Source of the DNA: CAYJAZ01 sp964370095
GTDB lineage: Bacteria > Desulfobacterota > Desulfovibrionia > Desulfovibrionales > Desulfovibrionaceae
NCBI GenBank assembly: GCA_964370095.1
Contig: CAYJHJ010000012.1
Span: 1 to 39,682, forward strand
Direction of reading: 5' to 3'
DNA length: 39,682 bases
Part shown: positions 1 through 7,975 of the stretch, one piece after another
Position numbering within the stretch: position 1 is the first letter of the stretch
How the letters are laid out: each line of letters starts with the position of its first letter
Notes under the pieces: generated by a model
Told to the model about the DNA's origin: nothing
The model's input: only the letters and a program-made list of their open reading frames with translations
Database searches by the model: none
Translations under genes and position numbers: made by a program

Positions 1-1362
1 AATGCAGGCAGCCACAACACGTGAAACACCAATGCCATAACAGCCCATAATCATAAGATTTTCTTGTCCGTTCTCATCAATGTATTTTGCTTGCAATTTT
101 TCTGAATATTTTGTGCCAAGCTTGAAAATATGCCCAACTTCAATTCCGCGCTCTAAACGAATGGCAGAGCCGCACACAGGGCAGGCATCGCCTTCTGTAA
201 TAAGGCGAAGATCGTGGAATTTTGTAATGGTGCAATCTCTTTTAAGGTCAACATTTCTATAGTGAGTGTCAGATTTATTTGCACCTACAACATAACCTGT
301 TTCGCACATCAGCTCATTATCTGCATAGATAGGAATAGTCAAATCAACAGGTCCTGCAAATCCCACTTTTGCATGCGTTGCTTCTTCAACTTCATGGGCA
401 AAAGCCATGCGGATTTCTTTTGCATCTAACATGTTTTTTACTTTGACTATATTCATCTCTCTATCACCACGAATAAGCACAGCAAAGATTTTTTCATCAG
501 CAACAAGAATAAGTGTTTTTATGCTTTGTTCCGGCTTGATTTGCATCATTTCACAAATTTCTTCGATAGTGTGAGCGTTTGGAGTGTCAACCTCTTCGTA
601 ATAAGGGCAAGTTTTACTTGTTTCCTCACCTTTGAAGATAATTTGCGAGCGCTCAGTGTTTGAAGCCCATTGGCAAGTAGGGTAAGCGGTGCAAGATGCT
701 ATTGTGTCTTCACCTGTTTGTGCAAGCACCATAAATTCATGCGAGAATGAACCGCCGATTGACCCGGAATCTGCCTCAACCATACGATAATTCAATGCCA
801 TATTTGTAAAAACAGCATTGTATGCATTTTTCATTTTTCCATAGGAAATATCAGCATTTTCATTATTTGTATCAAAGGAATAGGCATCTTTCATGATAAA
901 TTCACGGCCACGCATAAGACCAAAGCGAGGGCGAATTTCATCTCTAAACTTTGTTTGAATTTGGTAAAGATTAATGGGTAATTGTTTGTATGAACGGATT
1001 TCATGACGAATTAAATCAGTGATAACCTCTTCATGTGTTGGCCCTAAGCAGAAATCTCTGTCATGTCTATCTTTAAATCTCAATAATTCTTTGCCATAAT
1101 ACTGCCAGCGTTCTGATTCAATCCATAAGTCAGCAGGCTGAACTGCAGGCAACAAAACTTCAAGTGCATCTTCATTATTCATTTCTTGGCGAACAATTTG
1201 TGCTGCTTTTTCAAGTGTTTTTAATCCAAGTGGAAGCCATGAATAAATACCTGATGAAAGTTTGCGTATCATGCCTGCACGTAAAAGTAATTTATGGCTG
1301 ACAACTTCCGCATCATTAGGAGCTTCTTTGAGTGTTGGAATATAATATTTTGAATAACGCAT
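1..1362 (-). CDS. proS: Prolyl-tRNA synthetase, C-terminus cut by window edge
   Basis: Class II aminoacyl-tRNA synthetase that charges tRNA-Pro with proline in the cytoplasm. The frame is open from an ATG at 1362 to base 1, giving 454 codons of a family that is usually about 570 residues. It begins MRYSKYYIPTLKEAPNDAEV, carries the motif-2 region with CLGPTHEEV, and reaches the motif-3 segment MGCYGIGVSR at the window edge. The long stretch between motifs 2 and 3 fits the bacterial type with an inserted editing domain. The missing part would be the end of the catalytic core and the anticodon-binding domain. The start has a good ribosome-binding site (AAGGAAG) and lies 17 bases after the ispG stop, so the two genes are probably co-transcribed. 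Truncation is due only to the window boundary. Confidence 0.97.
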   Translation of the reverse strand, partial: MRYSKYYIPTLKEAPNDAEVVSHKLLLRAGMIRKLSSGIYSWLPLGLKTLEKAAQIVRQEMNNEDALEVLLPAVQPADLWIESERWQYYGKELLRFKDRHDRDFCLGPTHEEVITDLIRHEIRSYKQLPINLYQIQTKFRDEIRPRFGLMRGREFIMKDAYSFDTNNENADISYGKMKNAYNAVFTNMALNYRMVEADSGSIGGSFSHEFMVLAQTGEDTIASCTAYPTCQWASNTERSQIIFKGEETSKTCPYYEEVDTPNAHTIEEICEMMQIKPEQSIKTLILVADEKIFAVLIRGDREMNIVKVKNMLDAKEIRMAFAHEVEEATHAKVGFAGPVDLTIPIYADNELMCETGYVVGANKSDTHYRNVDLKRDCTITKFHDLRLITEGDACPVCGSAIRLERGIEVGHIFKLGTKYSEKLQAKYIDENGQENLMIMGCYGIGVSRVVAACI

Positions 1363-1379
1363 AGCACTTCCTTATATTT

Positions 1380-2474
1380 CTAGTCTTGATTATTTATTTT
1401 TTCTTTGATGAGTGTATCCACTTCTTTTATAAAAAGTTCAAAAAGTTCATCTTCTTTAACACTATGAATAATTTTGCCTTTTTTAAAAATCAGTCCTTTG
1501 CCTTTTCCGCCTGCAATGCCAATATCAGCTTCTTTTGCTTCGCCTGGACCATTCACCACACAGCCCATGACAGCAATTTTTATATTGGCGGGAGAATCTT
1601 TATACAATTTTTCTATTTTTTCTGCAAGTCCAATCAAATCAACTTCCGTTCTGCCGCAAGTTGGGCAAGAAATAATTTCAACACCTTTTGAACGTAGTTC
1701 CAATGCCTTTAAAATTTCATAGGCAACCTTCACTTCTTCAACAGGATTTGCAGTTAAAGAAACCCTTAATGTGTTTCCTATGCCCATATGAAGAAGAGTG
1801 CCGATTCCTACTGCAGAATAAATTGTGCCCCTAAAGCGTGTTCCTGCTTCAGTTATTCCTATGTGTAAGGGGTGATTTGTTTGTGAATCAATTATTTTAT
1901 AGGCTTCAATGCATTCAAGAACAGAGCTTGATTTTAAGGAAATCTTAATATTATGAAAATTTCTTTTTTCTAAAAGATTTACGTGATATAAAGCACTTTC
2001 AACCAAGGCCTTGGGGCTTGGCCTGCCGTGTTTCGCCAAGATTGATTTTTCAACTGAGCCTGAGTTTACTCCAACTCGTATCACGGCATGATGCTGATTT
2101 GCACAATCTGCTAATATGCTAATATTTTTATCAGAGCCTATATTTCCGGGATTTATGCGAAGGCCACTAAAACCTGCTTCAAGAGCCTTAATTGCAAGGC
2201 GATAGTCAAAGTGAATGTCAGCAATAAGAGGAATAGGCGAGAATTCATTAATTTTTTTTAAAGCAGCTGCACTTTTATCATCGGGCACTGCAAGGCGAAC
2301 CAGTTCACAGCCTGCTTTTGAAAGTTCTTCAATTTGTTTGCAAGTGGTTTCAATATCATGAGTTTTTGTGTTCGCCATGCTTTGCACACGAACAGGATAG
2401 GCTCCGCCCAAAAAAAGAGAGGAGCCTTTATGCTTAAATTCTAAAATATGTTTTTTTTGTCGCGCGGGAATCAT
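1380..2474 (-). CDS. ispG: 4-hydroxy-3-methylbut-2-enyl diphosphate synthase (flavodoxin/ferredoxin)
   Basis: Iron-sulfur enzyme of the MEP isoprenoid pathway that converts methylerythritol cyclodiphosphate to HMBPP. At 364 residues it has the usual bacterial length. The N-terminal TIM-barrel part begins after residue 20 with VRVQSMANTKT. The C-terminal part carries the cluster ligands Cys270 and Cys273 in SCPTCGRTEVDL and Cys305 in MGCVVNGPGEAKEADIG, which also holds the conserved Glu. The ATG at 2474 has only a distant AAGG, about 17 bases upstream. Separated from the upstream 184-aa gene by a strong hairpin, it probably has its own promoter and drives proS. Confidence 0.97.
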   Translation of the reverse strand: MIPARQKKHILEFKHKGSSLFLGGAYPVRVQSMANTKTHDIETTCKQIEELSKAGCELVRLAVPDDKSAAALKKINEFSPIPLIADIHFDYRLAIKALEAGFSGLRINPGNIGSDKNISILADCANQHHAVIRVGVNSGSVEKSILAKHGRPSPKALVESALYHVNLLEKRNFHNIKISLKSSSVLECIEAYKIIDSQTNHPLHIGITEAGTRFRGTIYSAVGIGTLLHMGIGNTLRVSLTANPVEEVKVAYEILKALELRSKGVEIISCPTCGRTEVDLIGLAEKIEKLYKDSPANIKIAVMGCVVNGPGEAKEADIGIAGGKGKGLIFKKGKIIHSVKEDELFELFIKEVDTLIKEKINNQD

Positions 2475-2514
2475 TTATAAATTAAATCATGCCTTAATTG
2501 AATTTAAAAAAATA

Positions 2515-2557
2515 TTTTTATGGGAGGCAACATTTATTTTTGTGCCTCCCATAAAAA
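2515..2557 (-). terminator. Strong 15-bp hairpin between the SLOG-like gene and ispG
   Basis: Perfect inverted repeat. The GC-rich core TATGGGAGGCA (2519-2529) pairs with TGCCTCCCATA (2543-2553) and is extended by T and A runs to about 15 bp, with a 13-nt loop. On the minus strand a T-rich run follows a few bases later. It lies just after the stop of the 184-aa gene and most likely ends that transcript. Because no T-run follows immediately, an RNA-stabilising 3' hairpin is an alternative. Confidence 0.7.
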
Positions 2558-2563
2558 ATTTAA

Positions 2564-3118
2564 TTATTTATTAAATGAACGAGTAAATAAGTCAATAATT
2601 GCTTTTTTTCCGTTTGCTTCCAAGAAACGAGTTCCCGTAGCGGCAAAGCGATTATTGCTAAGCACAGGTTCTTTTTCTTCTTGCCAAGCTTCTTCATTCC
2701 ATCTAAACCAAGCATCTTTTTCTTGATCAAAAACCAAAAGAGGTTTGTTGCAGATTTTTGCATATTCAGCACCCCAGCCAGTTCCGCCTTTTACTGTGTT
2801 ATCAGGCTGAATTGATCCAACAACAACAACTTCTTCACCGCTTGAAATTTGCCAGCAAATTGATTGTAAAACTTTTCTGAAAAGTGGTGCCCTTGAATAT
2901 TCACGGCCCATAAGCTTTGCAACATAAGTGATACTTACGTCTTTTAATGCAAGCTCATCACTTGTTAAAAAGCGTAAGCCACGGCTTCTTTCGCTTTGAT
3001 GGCCATCAAAAGTAAAGTTTACTTCTTCAATGCCCCACATTTCAGCTTGAGCACCAAAAAATTGTTCTGTGCCGGCCGCACCGCCGCTATATAAAACTGC
3101 TTTTTCCGGATTTAGCAT
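2564..3118 (-). CDS. Uncharacterised protein, possibly SLOG-like nucleotide-binding fold
   Basis: 184-residue soluble protein of unknown function. Two glycine-rich loops stand out: SGGAAGTEQFFG near residue 11, right after a short beta strand, and VKGGTGWGAEYA near residue 110, followed by a strand and PLLVFDQ. This alternation of hydrophobic strands and Gly-rich turns resembles Rossmann-like SLOG/LOG proteins, which bind nucleotides or related ligands. That assignment is inference from pattern, not a recognised match. The C-terminus has an aromatic patch (WFRWNEEAW) and a GTRFLEANGKKAI segment that looks conserved. The ATG at 3118 has a clear AAGGAAG site. The gene lies 79 bases after the EF-G-like gene on the same strand and ends at a hairpin, so it may be the distal gene of that transcript. 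Confidence 0.85.
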   Translation of the reverse strand: MLNPEKAVLYSGGAAGTEQFFGAQAEMWGIEEVNFTFDGHQSERSRGLRFLTSDELALKDVSITYVAKLMGREYSRAPLFRKVLQSICWQISSGEEVVVVGSIQPDNTVKGGTGWGAEYAKICNKPLLVFDQEKDAWFRWNEEAWQEEKEPVLSNNRFAATGTRFLEANGKKAIIDLFTRSFNK

Positions 3119-3197
3119 ATTTTCTTCCTTTTAATATTATGTTTTAATATTGTGTTTCCTTATCCAATAAATATGGAAATTTTTCAATAAGGATTTA

Positions 3198-5264
3198 TTA
3201 ATTGTCTTCTTGTTTTTGCAGTTGGTATTCAGCGATAACCTTATCTGCAACAGCTTGAGGGGCTTCTTCGTAATGGTCGAATTCCATTGTAAAGAGTCCT
3301 TGCCCGCCTGTCATGGATCGAAGGTCTGGGGCATAGCGTAATACTTCTGACATAGCAACATGTGCTTTGATTTCAGTAATGCCTGCAACAGAGTCAGAGC
3401 CAAGCACCTTTCCGCGGCGTGATGATAAATCACCGATAACATCACCCATATAGCTGTCAGGCACAGAAATTGTGATAAGTGCAACAGGTTCAAGCAAGAT
3501 AACTTTCATTGATTCCATAGCTTTTTTGAAAGCAATGGAGCCAGCCAATTTGAAAGCCATTTCAGAAGAATCAACATCATGGTAAGAACCATCAAAAAGG
3601 CGAACCTTGAAATCAACAACAGGATAACCGGCTAAGAATCCACGTTTTGCTGATTCTTGTATGCCTTTGTCAATTGCAGGGATGTATGTGCGAGGAATAG
3701 CACCGCCAACAATTGCATCTTCAAATTCATAGCCGCCGCCACGAGGAAGGGCTGACATTTCTATATGACAATCACCAAATTGCCCACGGCCACCTGATTG
3801 CTTTTTATGCCTTCCTTGAACGGTAACATTGCCGCGAACTGCTTCACGATATGGAATTTTAGGTGTTTTTAGAAGAATTTCAACCTTTGAGCGTCTTTTA
3901 GCTTTTTCAACTGAAAGCTCTATATGAAGTTGCCCCATACCTGAAAGAAGCGTATCACCGGTTTCTTCATCTCTTTCAAGCTTGAGTGTGATATCTTCCT
4001 CAAGAAGTTTTTGCACAGCTGCATAAACTTTATCTTCTTCACCTTTTTCTTTTGAAGCAAGCGCAAAAGTTATCATTTGCGTAGGCAATTTTGGAAGTGC
4101 CAAAGCAAAAGGTGCTTTTTCATCGCAAAGTGTTTCGCCTGTATGTGTGTTTTTGAGTTTTGAAATTGCAACAATTGCACCCGGATAGAGGGTTTCTTTG
4201 CAAGGGGTTTGGTTTTTGCCTGTAAGGTAGGCTAAGCTTGAAAGTCTTTCATTTTCTTCTGTTTGCATGTTTTTTAGAACGGATTCAGAAGAAATTGTGC
4301 CTGATAATACACGCACCATAGTAAGCTGCCCGGCAAAAGGATCAGAAATTGTTTTAAAAACAAAGCAAGAAGCAGGCTCATCAGGGCTTGAAAGCCTTTC
4401 TTCTGCTTCTTCGCTTAAGTATGAAGCTCTTTGTGCCGGGGAAGGAAGAAGGTCTTCAATGCCGTTCAATAATTCCAAAGCACCTTTATTTTCAAGGGCA
4501 GAGCCAATAAATACAGGAAGAAGATCGCCATTCATCACACCAATGCGAAGACCTTTTTTAATGTCTTCATCACTTAAAATACCTTCATCAAGATATTTTT
4601 CCATAAGCTCTTCATCTGTTTCAGCAATATTTTCTCTGTTTGTATCACGAATAAGAATTGCTTCGTCTTCCAAGTCAGCGGGGATGGGCTTTTCAACAAG
4701 TTTTTCATTTTCAAAATAGAAAGCTTTTTGGTTGCAAGTGTCAATGTAGCCAACATATTTTTCATCTTCTATAATAGGTATATAAAGAATGACGGGGCGA
4801 GCACCAAGTGAAACACTTATGCCTTGAGTAGCATTGTCAAACTGCGCTCTATCTCTGTCTAATTTATTAATAAATGCAATGGCCGGTAATTGCTGATTAC
4901 GCACGCTTTGCCAGATTTTTTTTGTTAAAGGGCGAACACCGTCAACTGCATCAAGCGTAAGAATAACGCTGTCAACACCTTGTAAAAGATATTCGATATC
5001 ACCGCTAAAGTTGCTATCACCAGGAATATCAATCATAAAATGACGATTTTTATTATACATCCAAGTTGCAAAACCCGGTTGAATTGAAGCACCTCTTTTC
5101 ACTTCTTCAGGCTCATAGTCTAAAGCTGTGTTTCCTGCTTCAATAGCGCCAAGTCTATCAACAGATTTTGTGTTGAAAAGAAGCATTTCAGCAAGTGAGG
5201 TTTTTCCGCAACCTCCTGTTCCAACTAATGCAAATGTTCTTTGATTTTCCCATGCGTTCGACAT
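3198..5264 (-). CDS. EF-G-like translation GTPase (paralogue, not the canonical EF-G)
   Basis: 688-residue GTPase with the EF-G domain order: G domain, domain II, then the domain III-V region including GQFGDCHIEM. Motifs seen are the P-loop GTGGCGKTS (residues 16-24), NKLD and the G5 segment GSALENKG. The G3 motif reads DIPGDSNF where canonical EF-G has DTPGH, so the catalytic histidine is replaced by aspartate. Switch I is also unusual (KRGASIQ). This fits the EF-G-like or EF-G2 subfamily, whose role in vivo is poorly understood. Ribosomal protein genes and tuf, the usual neighbours of fusA, are absent here. The ATG has a strong AAGGAAGG site. The 184-aa unknown gene follows. Assignment to the family is sure; function in elongation, recycling or stress is open. 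Confidence 0.93.
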   Translation of the reverse strand: MSNAWENQRTFALVGTGGCGKTSLAEMLLFNTKSVDRLGAIEAGNTALDYEPEEVKRGASIQPGFATWMYNKNRHFMIDIPGDSNFSGDIEYLLQGVDSVILTLDAVDGVRPLTKKIWQSVRNQQLPAIAFINKLDRDRAQFDNATQGISVSLGARPVILYIPIIEDEKYVGYIDTCNQKAFYFENEKLVEKPIPADLEDEAILIRDTNRENIAETDEELMEKYLDEGILSDEDIKKGLRIGVMNGDLLPVFIGSALENKGALELLNGIEDLLPSPAQRASYLSEEAEERLSSPDEPASCFVFKTISDPFAGQLTMVRVLSGTISSESVLKNMQTEENERLSSLAYLTGKNQTPCKETLYPGAIVAISKLKNTHTGETLCDEKAPFALALPKLPTQMITFALASKEKGEEDKVYAAVQKLLEEDITLKLERDEETGDTLLSGMGQLHIELSVEKAKRRSKVEILLKTPKIPYREAVRGNVTVQGRHKKQSGGRGQFGDCHIEMSALPRGGGYEFEDAIVGGAIPRTYIPAIDKGIQESAKRGFLAGYPVVDFKVRLFDGSYHDVDSSEMAFKLAGSIAFKKAMESMKVILLEPVALITISVPDSYMGDVIGDLSSRRGKVLGSDSVAGITEIKAHVAMSEVLRYAPDLRSMTGGQGLFTMEFDHYEEAPQAVADKVIAEYQLQKQEDN

Positions 5265-5607
5265 AAATCCTTCCTTAAATTAAATTGTTAAAGAGATATT
5301 ATGAATTTCAGATGAAATTAAATAACAAATGTAAAATATTTAGCCTTAAAATATTTATGACATATTTTTTTAATTTTGGAAAGCCCTTTTTTCATTCGTT
5401 TAAAATTAAATTATTTTCTTCTGTTATGAAAAAAAACAATTTGTATACGAATAGTTGGTGCTAAGGTCAATTATAAATAATATTATAATTAAATCAGCAT
5501 TTTTTCTAGCTTGACAAAGAAGGATATTGGTTGTATTTATATATAGAATTATTATTCTGGAGTATTGTGCTTTGGAGAAAATAAATAAAAACTTGAATAG
5601 AGGGAAT
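5265..5607. other. AT-rich divergent intergenic region
   Basis: Spacer between the divergent EF-G-like and M23 peptidase genes. It holds the peptidase promoter (listed separately), a perfect AT inverted repeat AATTATAA (5469-5476) and TTATAATT (5483-5490) just upstream of that promoter, and a nearby direct repeat of AAAATATTTA around 5333-5357. No RNA gene and no convincing small ORF was seen. The reading frame open from a TTG at 5527 only extends the peptidase frame into its promoter. Confidence 0.6.
5511..5539 (+). promoter_or_regulatory. Candidate sigma-70 promoter of the M23 peptidase gene
   Basis: A perfect -35 TTGACA (5511-5516) is followed after 17 bases by TATTTA (5534-5539). The -10 match is modest, but the region is TA-rich. 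Transcription would start near 5546, downstream of the alternative TTG codon at 5527. That supports the ATG at 5608 as the real start. Confidence 0.5.
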
Positions 5608-6507
5608 ATGTTTTTTCAGAAATATCAAGTAGTTATTATAAAAGAGAAGGCAGGAACTTCAAAAACTGTTTATCTAAATTCTGCTATTTTTTATATAATG
5701 TTTTTAGCTTTTAGTATTTTAATTGCCGGTAATATTTTCTTTTTTCAATTTTTCAAAGAAAATAATGTTTTAAAATCATACATAAGTGAAACAAATATTC
5801 AGCTTGAAGAAAGCCAAATGCAGCTTTTAGCAATGGCTTCAGATGCAAAACTTTTGCAAGAAAATTTGCAACGTATGCAAAGCTTCAATTCAAAATTAAG
5901 CCTTATGGCTGATGTTGAGCAAGACCCTATTGAAAGTAATATAGGCGGCTCACCCTCAGATATTGCTTTAGGTAATTTGCCGCTTCACAGGCAAAATCTT
6001 GCATCACGTAAGATTCGTACTTTCCTTGAAGAACTTGCAATTTCAGCAAGGCTTGAAGAAGTAAGGCAGCAAGAAATTCTTCTTTCCATGCGTGAAAATG
6101 AGCAGATGCTTGCATCTTTGCCTTCAATTATTCCTGTTGATGGCTTTATCACTTCAAAATTTGGAAGACGTAGATCGCCTTTTGGATCAAGCTCAGAATT
6201 TCATAAAGGTTTAGATGTTGCTGCACCGACAGGCACGCCAATCGTAGCACCTGCAAGCGGCACTGTAACTAAAATCAGTACGAAAGGGGCTTACGGAAAA
6301 GCAATTGAAATTTCACATGGTTCAGGCATTGTAACAAAATACGCCCATTTGCATAGTTTTAATGTTGAAGAGGGTGATAAAGTAATGCGTTATGATGTTA
6401 TTGGAACAGTTGGTTCAACAGGCAGATCAACCGGCCCTCACTTGCATTATGAAGTTCGTTTGAATGGTGTTGCAACAGATCCACAGCTTTATATAGCTAA
6501 TTTCTAG
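5608..6507 (+). CDS. Membrane-anchored M23 family (LytM) peptidase
   Basis: 299-residue predicted cell-wall endopeptidase or LytM factor. An N-terminal membrane segment (about residues 20-44, AIFYIMFLAFSILIAG) is followed by a helical, probably coiled-coil region (to about 180) and a C-terminal LytM domain. Zinc ligands are visible as HKGLD (His199, Asp203) and HLHYE (His278-x-His280), so the domain looks catalytically complete. Such proteins cut peptidoglycan cross-bridges or activate amidases in the periplasm. The ATG at 5608 follows an AGAGGG site. An in-frame TTG at 5527 is open but lies inside the promoter and has no ribosome-binding site. The gene is monocistronic, ended by a hairpin terminator. 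Confidence 0.92.
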   Translation: MFFQKYQVVIIKEKAGTSKTVYLNSAIFYIMFLAFSILIAGNIFFFQFFKENNVLKSYISETNIQLEESQMQLLAMASDAKLLQENLQRMQSFNSKLSLMADVEQDPIESNIGGSPSDIALGNLPLHRQNLASRKIRTFLEELAISARLEEVRQQEILLSMRENEQMLASLPSIIPVDGFITSKFGRRRSPFGSSSEFHKGLDVAAPTGTPIVAPASGTVTKISTKGAYGKAIEISHGSGIVTKYAHLHSFNVEEGDKVMRYDVIGTVGSTGRSTGPHLHYEVRLNGVATDPQLYIANF

Positions 6508-6529
6508 ATTACTCATTATAGATTTGAAG

Positions 6530-6563
6530 GCGAAACATTTTTTAAAGTGTTTCGCTTTTTTTT
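6530..6563 (+). terminator. Rho-independent terminator after the M23 peptidase
   Basis: Stem GCGAAACA (6530-6537) and TGTTTCGC (6548-6555) with a 10-nt loop, followed immediately by a run of T. Classic intrinsic terminator shape. Confidence 0.85.
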
Positions 6564-6636
6564 AAATATTTTTCTATATTCAACTAAGACATTGTTATAA
6601 CAAGATAAAAAATATTAAAAAAATTATTTAAAAACC

Positions 6637-6663
6637 TAAAGTTATTAAATAATTATCCGATAA
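6637..6663 (+). promoter_or_regulatory. Sigma-28 (FliA)-type flagellar promoter
   Basis: TAAAGTTA (6637-6644), an 11-base spacer, then TCCGATAA (6656-6663). The enterobacterial FliA consensus is TAAAGTTT-N11-GCCGATAA, so 14 of 16 positions match with exact spacing. Transcription would start near 6670, about 35 bases before the ATG at 6705. No competing sigma-70 promoter was seen near it. Confidence 0.75.
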
Positions 6664-6704
6664 GATAAGATAGAGAAGTATTTTCTTTATTTTAAGGAGA
6701 TGGC

Positions 6705-7409
6705 ATGTCAATTTCATCTATAGATTCAAGTTATAGCTTAATGGGCTCTTATTCCTTCCTTCCTGTGCAGCAAGTGCGCTCGGTTGGGGCTGATGATGTG
6801 CCTTTTACTATGGCCGAGCAAATAGAGAATGAACAAAGTATTGACAATAAATCTTCTTCAAGCTCTTTAGCAAGCAAAAATCTGAATAATGAACTTTCAA
6901 ATCCATTTTTCAGAACTTCTCAAACGAGCAATGATACAACAGGTATTGAAATTTCGCCTGAAATGCAAGAGTTTTTGGCACATATGCCTGAATCTCAAAA
7001 AACAAATGTTGTGGGAAATTCTTCTCTAGAGGGAAATTATAAGGCAAATGTTGAAAAAGCAAATTTACATGCTGCCAAAGCAAGCCCACAAGTAGCACCT
7101 TTATTAAATAATGCAGGCCTGTTGATGAGCCAAAATCCGACGCAAATTCTAGAAAATCAATCAAACACACTTCAAGCCGCACAGGAAAATTATAATTATA
7201 CTCCCCCTGCAGTTGAGCCTTCTGCAGTACAATCAATACAAAGCACCGGCACAAATGCTAATTTTTCTCAAGGGCAATATCTAAATAGTTCTTCTTTTTC
7301 AACAAATTCTTTGCTAAATAGTGGTTTTGCTGAAAAGAGTGTTACAAGTGGCACAAATGTTTCACAAAGACGTATAAACCAAGCAATGCAAGCCTATATG
7401 AACGTTTAA
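6705..7409 (+). CDS. Unknown Ser/Asn/Gln-rich protein, probably in the flagellar regulon
   Basis: 234-residue protein I do not recognise. It begins MSISSIDSSYSLMGSYSF and is rich in Ser, Asn, Gln and Thr over most of its length, with few predicted strands or hydrophobic segments. It has no signal peptide and no membrane segment, so it looks largely disordered. The extreme C-terminus (QRRINQAMQAYMNV) could form a short amphipathic helix. The start has an excellent AAGGAGATGGC site. The sigma-28 promoter upstream implies expression with late flagellar or chemotaxis genes. The Ser-rich, uncharged N-terminus would fit export through the flagellar type III apparatus, but that is inference. The gene is monocistronic and ends at a terminator shared with mlaD. 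Confidence 0.85.
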   Translation: MSISSIDSSYSLMGSYSFLPVQQVRSVGADDVPFTMAEQIENEQSIDNKSSSSSLASKNLNNELSNPFFRTSQTSNDTTGIEISPEMQEFLAHMPESQKTNVVGNSSLEGNYKANVEKANLHAAKASPQVAPLLNNAGLLMSQNPTQILENQSNTLQAAQENYNYTPPAVEPSAVQSIQSTGTNANFSQGQYLNSSSFSTNSLLNSGFAEKSVTSGTNVSQRRINQAMQAYMNV

Positions 7410-7433
7410 GATATTTGTTATTATATGAATAAA

Positions 7434-7463
7434 AAAAGTCTGCACTTTAGAGCAGACTTTTTG
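7434..7463. terminator. Bidirectional terminator between the unknown gene and mlaD
   Basis: AAAGTCTGC (7435-7443) pairs with GCAGACTTT (7452-7460) over 9 bp with an 8-nt loop, flanked by an A run on the left and a T run on the right. It can stop transcripts from both converging genes. Confidence 0.85.
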
Positions 7464-7490
7464 TTTAATCAAAGAAATTTAGAAAATAAT

Positions 7491-7940
7491 CTATTCTACG
7501 TCCCCGAAAACATATTTTCCGACCAGGGCTTCAATATCTAGGGGTGATTCAGTATCAAAAATAGTATCATTTGCTTGTAGTTCTGTTGATGATCCGCCAA
7601 CAGTCAAGCTTACATATTTGTCGCCTATAAGTCCTGATGTTTTAATGGAAGCAATAGTGTCATCCGTGAGGATGATATCATTTTGAATGTAAAGTTCAAC
7701 TTTGGCAAGAAGAGTTGCAGAGTCAAGCTTAATTGTTCCAACATTCCCCACACGAACACCGGCAATTTCAATATTTGCACCTTCCCTAAGGCCGGCTACT
7801 GAAGAAAAGTTTGCATATACAGGATAGACGTTATTTTCAAAGAGATTAAGCTTGCCAAGATTTATGGTTAGGTAACCTACGCAAATAAGCCCAATTATAA
7901 TAAATATTCCAAGACTAAATTCTTTTTTTGCTTCTTTCAT
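7491..7940 (-). CDS. mlaD: MlaD-type MCE lipid-transport protein
   Basis: 149-residue substrate-binding subunit of an Mla-type phospholipid transporter. It has one N-terminal membrane anchor (about residues 10-27, GIFIIIGLICVGYLTINLG) and a periplasmic MCE domain (about 38-115) with the family segments VAGLREGANIEIAGVRVG and TSGLIGDKYVSL. The length is typical of short proteobacterial MlaD. It is the third gene of mlaE-mlaF-mlaD, 35 bases after mlaF, with an AAAGGAAAA site. Neither MlaC nor MlaB is encoded next to it. Confidence 0.93.
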   Translation of the reverse strand: MKEAKKEFSLGIFIIIGLICVGYLTINLGKLNLFENNVYPVYANFSSVAGLREGANIEIAGVRVGNVGTIKLDSATLLAKVELYIQNDIILTDDTIASIKTSGLIGDKYVSLTVGGSSTELQANDTIFDTESPLDIEALVGKYVFGDVE

Positions 7941-7975
7941 ATTGTTTTCCTTTCAAAAATATATCAAAATTCTAA

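Noticed and set aside
4267..4719. 150-codon plus-strand ORF inside the EF-G-like gene
   Set aside because: It is antisense to a well-supported conserved gene and has no ribosome-binding site or recognisable motif. The same holds for the long antisense frames inside mfd (26249-27024) and dnaE.
5527..5607. N-terminal extension of the M23 peptidase from a TTG
   Set aside because: The TTG falls between the -35 and -10 of the likely promoter and lacks a ribosome-binding site. The ATG at 5608 has AGAGGG.
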